Source of the DNA: Mesodorylaimus sp. YZB2_4
Taxonomy: Eukaryota; Nematoda; Enoplea; Dorylaimida; Dorylaimidae
Assembly: GCA_030248295.1 (NCBI GenBank)
Contig: JASANH010000253.1
Coordinates: 1-64,000, forward strand
Direction of reading: 5' to 3'
DNA length: 64,000 nucleotides
The position numbers and the translations under genes were made by a program. Numbering within the stretch: the stretch's first letter is position 1; the number at the start of each line of letters is the position of its first letter. The notes beneath the pieces were generated by a model. That model made no database searches. It had not been told where the DNA came from and saw nothing but the letters and a program-made list of their open reading frames with translations. Shown piece by piece: positions 32,897-42,114 of this stretch.

Positions 32897-34000
32897 ATGT
32901 CTGAGTACTATGTACTATCTGAGGATGGTGTTTTGCTGCACATACCCTCTGGGGAAGGTAAGCGACATGCAGCGTCCAGTCAACTCGTCGTGCCCGAGAG
33001 TTTCACACGTTCTGTGTTTGACGCCTGTCATACTGATTCCATGGCTGGTCATCTTGGTTTTGCTAGAACATTCCTCCGCATCCGTACACGCTATTATTGG
33101 CCCGGAATGCACAATATGATCTTCCGTTTGTGCAAAAGTTGTCTAGCATGCTCGCGGAATAAATCCTATGGATCACCACTCAAAGCACCTCTGAAGCCGA
33201 TTTCGGTCGAAAATCCGTACGAGGTCGTTGGTATCGACTCCATGGGTCCTCTGTCCTCATCTGAAAATGGCAACAAGACCATAGTCATCGTCAGCGATTA
33301 TCTGACAAAATCTATTGAGGTTTTTGCGGTACCGGACATCACTGCCAGCACCATTGCTGCGCTGCTTGTTGAGCATGTTGTTTGCCGGTGGGGAGCACCT
33401 AGGAAAATTATGTCCGATCGTGGGACAAATTTCACGTCAGATCTCGTCAAGGGCGTATGTGAAGCAGTATCTATCCGCAAATCGTTCTCCGTATCCTATC
33501 ACCCGCAAACTGATGGACAAGTGGAGCGCACCAATCGCGTCTTCAGGGATATGTTACGCATGTATGTGGACCAGACCAAGCAGCATGACTGGGATAGTTT
33601 CATTCTGTTCGCACGTTTCGCGTATAATACTGCTCGTCACGAGTCCACTGGGGAGTCACCATTTTATCTCATGCATGGATTCGATGCACATTTAGTAATT
33701 GATGCGAACATCCGTGAGACAGTTTTGAAATTTGCCGCACCCGCTGATTACCGAGAATACGTCATCGCCAAACTGGAATTGGCACGATCATTAGCCTTCC
33801 AGCAGATCGTGCGCGTGCAGGACAAACGTAAATTGAGTCATGATCCGCCTAATGGATCAGGGTATCGGCTAGGCGATCAAGTAATGTACAAGCGTATGAC
33901 ACACCAGTCGGTAGCTCGCCAAAGTTGTTGGGTGATTGGCTTGGACCATATCGTATTGTCGAAGTGGTATCGCCGCAGAATGTCGTCATCAGATCAGTAG
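32897..34000 (+). pseudogene. Gypsy integrase
   Basis: A 367-codon open frame. It has an HHCC zinc module (H-x-GHLGFART...YYWPGM, then CKSCLAC) and the DDE core: GIDSMGPL (D1), MSDRGTNF (D2) and HPQTDGQVERTNR (E). The C-terminal region is RLGDQVMYK. A frameshift near 33920 moves the reading into the frame starting WLGPYRIVEVVS (about 33935). Integrases of this type join element ends to target DNA. The catalytic core is intact here, though the protein is frameshifted. Confidence 0.85.
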
Positions 34001-34089
34001 CTGGGCTGAAGCAAGAAGACAAACGTGTTCACGTCACGCAGTTAAAATACTTTTGTCCCCAGCAGCCGAAGGTTAGCCAGACCAAACCA

Positions 34090-34356
34090 AAAATTTTGAA
34101 AACTGGGGATGTGATTTGGGCCAAAGTCAGATATCAGCCATAGTGGCCTGCCACTATTGTGGACAAGAGTAGGGTACGGTCGAATATACCCATTCCCGCG
34201 AGTAAAGTAGCCGTACAATTTTTGAACAAGGCTGGCTACGACGTAGTAGCCCGCGACAATGGTTTCGATTTTGTGCGTCACAAAACGCAGTTAATGTCCA
34301 AAGCCAGAGGGCTTGCAAAAGCTGTGGAAGCAGCTGAAAAATATTTGCGCGATTAG
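34090..34356 (+). pseudogene. PWWP-like domain C-terminal to the gypsy integrase
   Basis: In the same frame as the end of the integrase: TGDVIWAKVRYQP, a TAG stop at 34141-34143, then WPATIVDKSRV and, further on, KVAVQFLNK...FDFVRHKTQL and the helix AKAVEAAEKYLRD. The pattern G-D-hydrophobic-W-A-K, then P-x-W-P, then a beta strand and a terminal amphipathic helix is that of PWWP domains, which bind methylated H3K36 and DNA. The stop stands exactly where the first Trp of the motif is expected. Chromoviruses carry a chromodomain at this position; a PWWP domain here is unusual. Confidence 0.65.
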
Positions 34357-34399
34357 AAATAACCTGTCTTGTTTTGGTAATTGTATAGGTTGACTGTGA

Positions 34400-34939
34400 G
34401 TGACATCAATGTCTGATGAGTCTGCACACGCACTATTCCGTTTCACATTGGCAACTTCCCACGTCTCCCAATGGTCCATACACTTGCAGTGCACACTCTG
34501 CTCCTCTGCAGATATTATTCATTTGATTATGGCCAACGACAGTACTGACAATGTGCTCGAAGGCATGAACGATGCTGACCACGAGGGATTGGTACAATGG
34601 TCCTTGCAGTATTTACTCCAGACGGCCTACGAACGTGAGCACAGACCGCCGTCACCGCCTGAATCCTCCTCAACGTCATCCTCCAATGAGTCACCAGGCC
34701 GGAGCACTCAGACACCTGAACCGCCCAAAACGCCGCAGGCTCTCCTGCCTGGTGGCCCTGCGTCACGACCAACGTCGACAAATAGTCAGCAACCTGCTAT
34801 CCTGCCGCCTCCCATTGGTACCTGTGCGAAGCGACGCGCACTACTGCCGACGCCAGGGGCCGTATCTACAATGGTCCCTTTCCGACGAAAGGGCCCTTTC
34901 GTCGGCAGTGCGCCCTGTCGCCCTCCCTTTCGTCTGTAA
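34400..34939 (+). CDS. Unrecognised Pro/Ser-rich ORF downstream of gypsy
   Basis: An in-frame ATG at about 34530 opens MANDSTDNVLEGMNDADHE, then a short helix and a long Pro/Ser/Thr-rich tail. It begins 40 bp after the PWWP ORF stop and in the same orientation, so it may be a third ORF of the element, a gag-like N-terminus or chance. The region after it (34870-35025) repeats GCCCTTTCG and CCCTTTC motifs and may be LTR-like, but no second copy was found. Confidence 0.3.
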   Translation: MTSMSDESAHALFRFTLATSHVSQWSIHLQCTLCSSADIIHLIMANDSTDNVLEGMNDADHEGLVQWSLQYLLQTAYEREHRPPSPPESSSTSSSNESPGRSTQTPEPPKTPQALLPGGPASRPTSTNSQQPAILPPPIGTCAKRRALLPTPGAVSTMVPFRRKGPFVGSAPCRPPFRL

Positions 34940-36123
34940 GCGGTATCCACAACGCTCCCTTTAGCTGACAGGACCCTGTGGGGCGCCCTTTCGCACCGCC
35001 CTGTTGCGTGCCCTTTCAATACAGTAAGATCGTTTCTTGGTCTTTTTGATGGCGTTATATCACAAATAATCGAAATATGAATGGAAATTGAGCAAGTGAC
35101 GGCGAAATGGGAACTTTTCTGGCAGATCAGAATGGAGAATGGTCTCCGTTTCGTAAACTAGTCCCCATTCCTTTCTTTTAATGATCACAACACTAAACAT
35201 ACGATTACTTCAGTTGCGGGCAGAAACATCAGTAGTAATATAACAATAAAAAAGAAAGAGAAACGTATCAGCGCGAACATAGGAGATGAGTGAACAAAAG
35301 ATAAGAAATTACTTTAAGAAATCGTCATTACCCTAGTCATCGATGACGATGACGGCTACAGTTGCGTGAAAAGGTTGCACCTTCAACCGTAACTTCGCCG
35401 ATGCAAGTTCATAAAAATTTGTTTTTGCAGCCTTTTCACTTCCCATCTTATCAGTATTCAATTCAAGGACTTTGCACATATTACTAGTTTTCTTTTCACG
35501 AGCTGTAAGAGTGCTCTACTTACGACTGTGGAAGGCGTGATCGCTGATTTTGACCTTGGTTGGCGACGTTATTCAGAGATCTTTTGGTGCCTAAAATAAG
35601 GTGTTTCGGCATAGCGACTACGAGTCAGGTAAATACTATTCCTGAAAAGCGTACCTGATAAAAATGATCGACACAAATGCTGATTGCTTATCAAATAAAG
35701 AATAATCAACGTAGACTGATTCCACTCGAGATGACAATTCGATAAGCGGCCCCAACCAAAGGTGAATCAAGGCATTTATTTTCATTTGCTGAAGTTCTTT
35801 CTCCCCATCGTGCAGATGAGCGCAATGCTTAAAGATTTAGCAAAAACATATTCGTCAATCATCCCTCATCAAAACACTGTAAAGTCTTTTGCACTTTCGA
35901 AAATCCTGACTGACCAATCTAAGGCAAACCAGACCCTGGAAAGCAGGGGGTTTGTTTGCTAATTGGTAACTAATTCTCTGCTTTTTGCTTGCATGATTTT
36001 GAGTGCAATGATGAATACTGCGCAAAAAAGTTTTTTGGCTCTATATTTGCTGGCTGGCTACTTGCGATGGTTCGTAGGTCATCTATAGAGAATTAAAAGT
36101 GAAAAAATACAGAAAATCCCGGT
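34940..36123. other. Unassigned
   Basis: No ORF with motifs. GCGCCCTTTCGC and CCTTTCGTC-type motifs at the start may belong to the end of the gypsy element; the rest is unassigned. Confidence 0.3.
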
Positions 36124-37740
36124 CCCAGTCCCGACCATTATGGATCAAAAATATTGGGAAGCCGTGGGCATAAGTGGAAAATTGACGGATTTACTTATTT
36201 GAGGATTCTATCGCAGAAAAATATCCAACTCCTAATGGCTGTACTCTCATTTTGCATTTCGTCATAAATTCTGATGGCGCCAGGCTTACTATACCAAAAT
36301 CAGGATACGTACAAAGTTTTAAAAATTTTGAGAAGATTTTTAATAGGAACGAGAAGTCGAAAATCATCCGCGAAAGCATCCAAGGAGAAGTCAGGATATC
36401 GATATTTGAGCTCCACAAGCAGAGGATCCATACAAGCGATAAATAATAAAGGCCCAAGCACGCTGCCTTGAGGGACGCCACTAACCATTGGCAAGTCAGC
36501 TGAGGCGCAGTCACGAATTGTGACATGCTGGGTTCGATTCGTTGAATAGGACTTGATCCACGCAAGCAACTTGACTGGAACACGATGATGATTTTGGAGT
36601 GTCGACAATAAAGAGCAACGGGAAATCTGATCGAAGGCCTTTGCCAAATCGAAATAAACCGCAAGGATGAACTTATAATTAGGACTATCCAACCAATCAT
36701 AGATCTGTTGCGCAGTAAAAATGAGCGCAGTGTTGGTGCCTCGACGCTTCCAGAACCCATGCTGGTCAGGCGAGATCTGAATAAATTTGTGCAGCAATCT
36801 GTCCACATGTTTTTCTAATAATTTTGATGAAATCGACAGAAGCGATATCGGTCCATAATTACTGATTAACGACTTGTCCCCTGGCTTTGGTATTGGCACA
36901 ACTTCTGCTGATTTCCGCATCGATGGACAAATGCCCGATTCAATCGATCTATTGAACAAAGCCGCGAGAGCAGGGCAATGTGATGGTGCGATGTTCTTCA
37001 AAATCGACACAGTCTCCACCAGGTCCGCTACGTGACTTCGGTAGACGTATACAGTTCAAAAAGAATTTGCTAGACACTGAATAGTCGGATTCATCAATAG
37101 TGACCGACGGGAGTGGCTCAAATACACCATAGTCAGTAGATTTAAAATTTCTCGCAAACTGCTCATTGAATGCACTTGAAATAGCAAATGAACCAAAGAT
37201 AGGGCAGTTCATATCATCCCGTAAAACTGTAGGAATCGATTGATCATGTGTTGATAGTGTCCTGGAAGCGGCCAAAAAGTCGTTAGACGACTGATCATCA
37301 GTGAAAGTGTTGACAATGAAATCTCGCTTTGCTTCATAAATTTTCTTTTTACATCGGCGTTGCAAATTTTCGAATATGTACTCATCAGTAAGATTGCCAT
37401 CTGGCACCCAACGTTTATATGCCGCATTTTTCTCTTGTATGAGGCGAAGCAGACAGCTGTTCATCCAAGGACATAGCTTGTCCATGCGAACCAAACGTTC
37501 GGGCACATGCTTGTCTAGAACTGAATTTGGAGAGCTAACCAATTGTTGCAAGGCATCATCGACTGTTGACGACGAGTTTACCAATTTCTCAAGGTCCAGG
37601 GTCGATATGTGATCATTAACTTTAGCCCAGTCCACTCGTTTGATCAGCGGAATGGTACGCCTGTCAGGCACCCGTTTCTTTGAAGCACCCGAGGCAAGAA
37701 TCGATAATGTCGAGTGATCAGAAGTGGAAATGGGTGGCAT
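36124..37740 (-). mobile_element. CR1-like LINE copy 3, 5'- and internally truncated
   Basis: Minus strand. It begins inside the endonuclease (SDHSTLSI, the last catalytic motif, at 37720) and has a linker. The RT (37019-36300) runs through motifs AEVVPIPKPGDK, YGPISLL, YFDLAKAFD (A), GVPQGSVLGPLLF (B) and DAFADDFRLL (C). The RT is cut after FKTLY, and a 3' module of about 180 bp follows, ending AATATTTTTGATCCATAATGGTC. A frameshift lies near 37030. The same 3' module occurs at 38663 and 39963. Confidence 0.8.
36300..37019 (-). pseudogene. LINE-3 reverse transcriptase
   Basis: A 239-codon open block that retains the full palm, including the F-A-D-D box, the only copy of the three CR1-like LINEs in this window to do so. 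It lacks the thumb and the C-terminal region seen in LINE-1, being joined after FKTLY to the 3' module. Upstream endonuclease/linker sequence is in another frame (37740-36949). Confidence 0.8.
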
Positions 37741-38341
37741 CAGAAGTGGGAATGAAATCTCACCCGAAAAGGTCAGAGAAAAGAAGTCAGAGAAAATCCT
37801 TGTCGGGTCAGGTTCGGGTTTTGGATTTTAGGTTTCGAGTCAGGTCGGGAACACTTTCCTTACCTGATCGGACCTAGGGGCTGAATTCACAAAAAAGTGG
37901 TGTAACTGAAAAGAATTGGGTGCAGTGCAATCGAGGGTGGAGGGGCGCACATAATGGCCTGAATTCGAACTCGATCGCCCATAACTAGGCGCGGTGGGGG
38001 CCTGACCCAATTCAGGCCACAGGCCAGGCTAGCTTAAACGCTGCTCGATCTTAATGGCCAGAAAATTGCTACTGTAGTAAAAATCTAGCCATTATGGTGC
38101 AGGTGCGTGTTTTCTCGCTTTTTATAATTTCGCAACTTTGTCGCTTCCCGCGCGACTGTGATTATAAGCGGACTCGGCCATATATCGCCGTAGTTCTGTC
38201 ACTTAAGCAGTCCATGCACAGATGCAAAATAAGTAGGGCTGGTTGCATACAAAATACGCATACTGTACGCAAAGTTTGTGCATCGCATTGAAATTTGGAT
38301 GCGTATACAGTATGCGTCCACCAGGCGGAATGTGTACGCGT
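37741..38341. other. Unassigned
   Basis: No supported gene. The stretch 38220-38340 contains repeats of ATACGCATACTGTACGC and GCGTATACAGTATGCG, an imperfect palindrome. Confidence 0.3.
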
Positions 38342-38632
38342 ATACGAATTGGCAAACTTGCTTGTACGCAATACATACAATGCGTTCGTTAATTAGCCGC
38401 TTCAGCCAAGTTAAAAATTGAAAAGAAATTTCTTAACACAAGCCAAATTAGCAGGTGGAAGAATTCAAACTTGTAATTTATACATCTTTTCCTCACTGGT
38501 CGCAACAAATCCAATATTTGACTAGCGTTTCAGTTCGGCAGCTGTTGCCTCTATATTCGGCAAAAAATTTAAAAAATTTTAGCCAAGGATTCTTTCTTGC
38601 AAGTCGATATTTGTCTGACTTTGTCAAAGTGT
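38342..38632 (-). repeat. Interspersed repeat, copy 2 (inverted relative to 12668-12964)
   Basis: Reverse-complement match to 12668-12964 over its length. This copy continues past the Tc1 insertion point of the other copy, so it serves as the empty site. It abuts the LINE-3-type fragment at 38633. Confidence 0.7.
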
Positions 38633-38892
38633 CATCTTCTCACAATTTTTAAAACTTTGTGCGTATCCTGATTTTGGTATAGTAAACCTGGCGCCATCAG
38701 AATTAATGACCAAATGCAAAATAGAGAGTACAGCCATCAGGAGTTGGATACTTGCTGCGACAGAATCCTCAAATAAGTGAATCCGTCAATTTCCAACTTA
38801 CAGCATGCCCACGGTTTCCCAATATTTTTGATCCATAATGGTCAAAAATCAACAAAAGACTTACACGTGGTAAGATAACCCACGAAGCTTTA
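38633..38892 (+). mobile_element. LINE-3 family, truncated 3' copy a
   Basis: Begins in the RT at the LLxIFKTL position and contains the 3' module (TATCCTGATTTTGGTATAGTA ... GATCCATAATGGTC). It then shares about 45 bp more with copy b (AATCAACAAAAGACT, AAGATAAC, CACGAAGCTTTA). Confidence 0.7.
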
Positions 38893-39046
38893 GGGATCGC
38901 TTTGAGGCTGGAACCCTAAACCAGCCACCCCGGAGGGCTCAGCTTTAGTGACGCTGCTCAGTGCAAATGTACCACGCCCACCAGGATTCGATCCCGCAAA
39001 CTTCCGCTTGCGATCCTGATGTCGTACCACTGAGCTATCAGGGCCA
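38893..39046 (-). mobile_element. tRNA-derived SINE (second family)
   Basis: On minus, the 5' head reads GGCCCTGATAGCTCAGTGG (A box, 39046-39028), followed by GGATCGAATCC (B box, 38994-38984), with spacing like a tRNA. The anticodon arm does not fold into a proper tRNA, so it is SINE-derived. It interrupts the sequence shared by the two LINE-3 fragments just after CACGAAGCTTTA. Confidence 0.65.
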
Positions 39047-39770
39047 CGAAAAGAGAAAAACTAGCAGCTCACTCAAACTTGGTCGAGTGTAAAGTGCAGC
39101 CCCTCCTGGCCTGAAGGAAGATCATCCCCCTTGCTCTCACTGCACACTGCTTCACACGCTGACCAAGGCTGCGTGTTATCGCACGTGTGGTCTGACCAAC
39201 CGAAATAACCAACTAGGCCGAAAGTTGGATTTCCAGTGTTGGAAGAGTATTGGCGGAGGAACGCTGGATTGCTGTCACGATCTTCACGGATTTTGTTTGA
39301 CCAATCGGTATTGTAAATTAAGTCAAGACACGCTTATTATCGTCCGACCCTAATCTCCAGTTACCTCTAGGAATTTGGAAAACGAGTCTATTTCGCCGAT
39401 ATTTTGAGGAAATTAGCCGAGTTGTGTTCTACCACTCGCTAGAATCGCAATGTTCTTCATGGATGCTAAGATCAGCTAGTAGCTCTATGCACGACTAGTC
39501 GTTCGTTTTGAATTTCGTTTTCTGATTGTAAGTTTTTTAGGTTGATTTCACTTGGCGAGGTGTCTTGATGCGAAATACGATTTTGGAATTGCTCGACATG
39601 GAAATTCACGATTCAAGGCTAGCAATATTTTCAGTCCAGGACTGTCTTTCCTGCTGTTCGGAACGGTTATCTGTATTTGCAGACAAGGTCACGTAATTAG
39701 TTACAGTATGGGACTAGATATTTCAGATGCACTGACTACAGGAAAAATACGCAATACGTACGTACTGCTA
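39047..39770. other. Unassigned
   Basis: No ORF with recognisable motifs. Confidence 0.3.
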
Positions 39771-39857
39771 TAAATAAATACGCAATAAATAAATACGCAT
39801 ATAAATAAATACGCATATAAATAAATACGCAATAAGTACGCAATACGTACGTACTGC
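39742..39857. repeat. AATAAATACGC minisatellite flanked by a direct repeat
   Basis: Four units of ATAAATAAATACGC(A/ATAT) lie at about 39771-39835. They are bracketed by two copies of TACGCAATACGTACGTACTGCT (39742 and 39837). Confidence 0.7.
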
Positions 39858-40190
39858 TCTCGCGGCTTCGTTCAATAGATCAATTAAATCGGGCATTTTT
39901 CCATCGATGCGGAAATCAACAGAAGTTGTGCCAATACCAAAGCCAGGAGACAGGTCGTTAATGATATCCTGATTTTGGTATAGTAAGCCTGGCGCCATCA
40001 GAATTCATGACTAAATGCAAAATGAGAGTACAGCTATCAGGAGTTGGATATTTTCTGCGATAAAATCCTCAAATAAGTAAATCCGTCAATTTTCCACTAT
40101 TGCACAAGGTTTCCCAATATTTTTGATCCATAATGGTCAAATATCAACAAAAGACTCACCCGTCGCAAGATAACTCACGAAGCTTTACTG
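39858..40190 (+). mobile_element. LINE-3 family, truncated copy b with internal deletion
   Basis: The first about 105 bp match the RT region around AEVVPIPKPGD of LINE-3 (sense on plus). The sequence then jumps at about 39963 to the 3' module TATCCTGATTTTGGTATAGTA and on to CACGAAGCTTTA. The deletion joint differs from LINE-3 and copy a, but the 3' module is the same. Confidence 0.7.
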
Positions 40191-41313
40191 GCAAAAATCT
40201 ATAAAAAATGCTAAAATGAAATTTTGTTATTTTTATTTCCTCGTGAAAGACATGAAAATGTGTGAATGGCCTGCTTAAATTTCTGTGAGCAGTGGTTTGC
40301 GGACTTCAATTTCGTTTTCGATATCATCTAGTCCTCACATGATACCGCTACAAAGTCATACTGTGTAGTGTTGGAAACCAGCTTATGTCAGATCCTTCAC
40401 TACGGATGGAGGAACGTAAGGGTTATGACTTTTCAAACAGTTAAAACCTGCTGTCTAATGCTAGCATCCACTGATGTGACCCTGTCCCTGGCCCAGGGTC
40501 TTCTTTGGGTTCCGCGTCATCACCTGCACGGCCAGCTCTCTTAGCAACACCAGTGCAAGCAGCACCTTCGAGGGACCATCCATTGCTCGCACTACCGATG
40601 GCCAATACCGCCGATGAGACGATTGGATCGCACGTATATAGGGCTGTATACCGTATTTTCTCCCCTGTTTTTGGTAGATATTGTCAATTACCTTGCCGAG
40701 ACTGCGAACAAGTTCAGCGCGAACTCACGGAACGAACTAATGCGTATTTACGCCGGTACAGACTGTTCAAAAATTTTGCACTGAGCATGGCAATAGGCCA
40801 GACTGTAACCCGTGTCTTTGCAACAGCGCAGTACTTCGGGCAGGACTCAGCACACACCTTGGAATTACAGCAAGTCTTAGAATCGGATGTTGGTAGTTTT
40901 TATTGAGAAGCGTAACAGGCATAGAGGGCAAGAGATCTTGAGTGCAAGATATTAGGAGTCGTGATTGAGTAGGAAGCAGAGGCACAAATGCACGTAAACA
41001 GCAGGGGAGAGGATTTGATTTGGTCATTTCGTGTGTACAGTGTAGGGGGACATGGAAAACAAAACGCATGGACACATCGGCACAACGCTAGGATAAGCTA
41101 ACCTGTCAGTATATTTTTGTTGGTGTGCTGTTAGATTGCATGCGAGGGGCAAAGGAAGAGTGATAAAAAGAGGGATTCTGTACAGGGGATAGAAAGAGCA
41201 CGCATTTTTGGTATAATTGGGATAAGTGAGCACGCACCGTACAGTGAGACAGGGATAAAGGAGGGGGGTGAATGTGATGGACGAATTTGGCTGGATCTCA
41301 TTAGGCCTGTTGT
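40191..41313. other. Unassigned, one weak ORF
   Basis: ORF 40505-40906 (plus) has a tail resembling coding composition (CRDCEQVQRELTERTNAYLRRY) but no domain. Nothing else supported. Confidence 0.3.
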
Positions 41314-42105
41314 TTACCGTTGATGCCTGCCTGGTCTATCTGATCCGGTTTCTGTGCCCTGACCCGACCCGTATGTAACGGGCAGGTGTGTCTGCCTGCG
41401 GGCAGTTGTTCGAAGTAAAAGAGTGAACGAAAGACGTCCGTAACAGCTGCACAAATACTCTGTGCCATGAAGCGATATTACGCGGACCCTAGGATCAGCT
41501 TGCGACGCCGTGACCAAAAAGTCAGCGGCAATAATGTAGAGGTACGGCGATAAAGGGCAGCCCTGACGATTGCTCCAACGCCTTTTCAAAGTCCAATGCT
41601 AACTGCATACCCGAGGCTCTCGGGTCTCCTTCCATCGTCTCGATGATATCGAGCGTCATACGGATGTTTTCTCCGATGTAACGGCCAGCTACAAAACCCG
41701 TTTGCGTGTCACGTATGACATCCTGTACGTGTTCCCTCAACCAAGTCGCTAATGCCTTCGCCAACATTTTTTTATCGTAATTCAAAAGGGTTATTGGACG
41801 CCAGTTGTTAAGTAGAGTCGTATCCTTGCCTGGTTCTGGAAGCAGTGATATAACGCCTTGCCTTTGAGAAGTGGACAGCTCCCCGGTTTTCAACGAGGCG
41901 CATCGAGTCTTCAAGAGGACCCTGTATGAGGTCCCCAAACAATGCGATACCATTCCACTGGTTGCCCATCTCGGCCCGGTACTTTGCCAGCACACATCCC
42001 CTTAATGGCCTGCAAATATTTCGCCGTCCGCAATGGCTCCTCCAGTAACTCACGCGCCTCGTTGCTTAGTTTGCGCTCGTCGAGTGAATCCAGACGCCCA
42101 AACAT
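41314..42105 (-). mobile_element. L1/Tx1-like LINE, RT part (3' fragment)
   Basis: Minus-strand reading blocks. The first (42105-41911) has ERKLSNEARELLEEPL and GKVPGRDGQPVEWY. The second (41995-41522) has QGVISLLPEPGKD, NWRPITLLNYDKKMLAKALA, DTQTGFVAGRYIGENI and LALDFEKA. The third (41589-41314) has NRQGCPLSPYLYIIAADF. These are hallmarks of L1/Tx1 RTs. About 60 codons between the palm A motif and RQGCPLSPYL are deleted and the A-D-D box is absent. The 5' part of the same element lies at 45353-46414, across an insertion. Confidence 0.75.
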
Positions 42106-42114
42106 GTGTTATCA

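Larger units (their letters stand above)
31081..34360 (+). mobile_element. Ty3/gypsy element, 5'-truncated, with PWWP-like tail
   Basis: Starts inside the protease, directly after polymerase coding sequence, with no gag, primer-binding site or 5' LTR. In order come protease, RT, the start of the connection region, a gap where RNase H should be (about 32760), integrase, and a C-terminal PWWP-like domain. Reading frames change at about 31155, 31590, 32545, 32760 and 33920. No LTR pair was found. Inactive. Confidence 0.85.

Noticed and set aside
38984-39046. Possible functional tRNA gene on minus
   Set aside because: A and B boxes are good, but the anticodon arm and acceptor ends do not pair; it interrupts a duplicated repeat, as a SINE would.
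39768-39998. Minus ORF with RT-like words (LSPGFGIGTT)
   Set aside because: It is antisense to a LINE fragment lying on plus.
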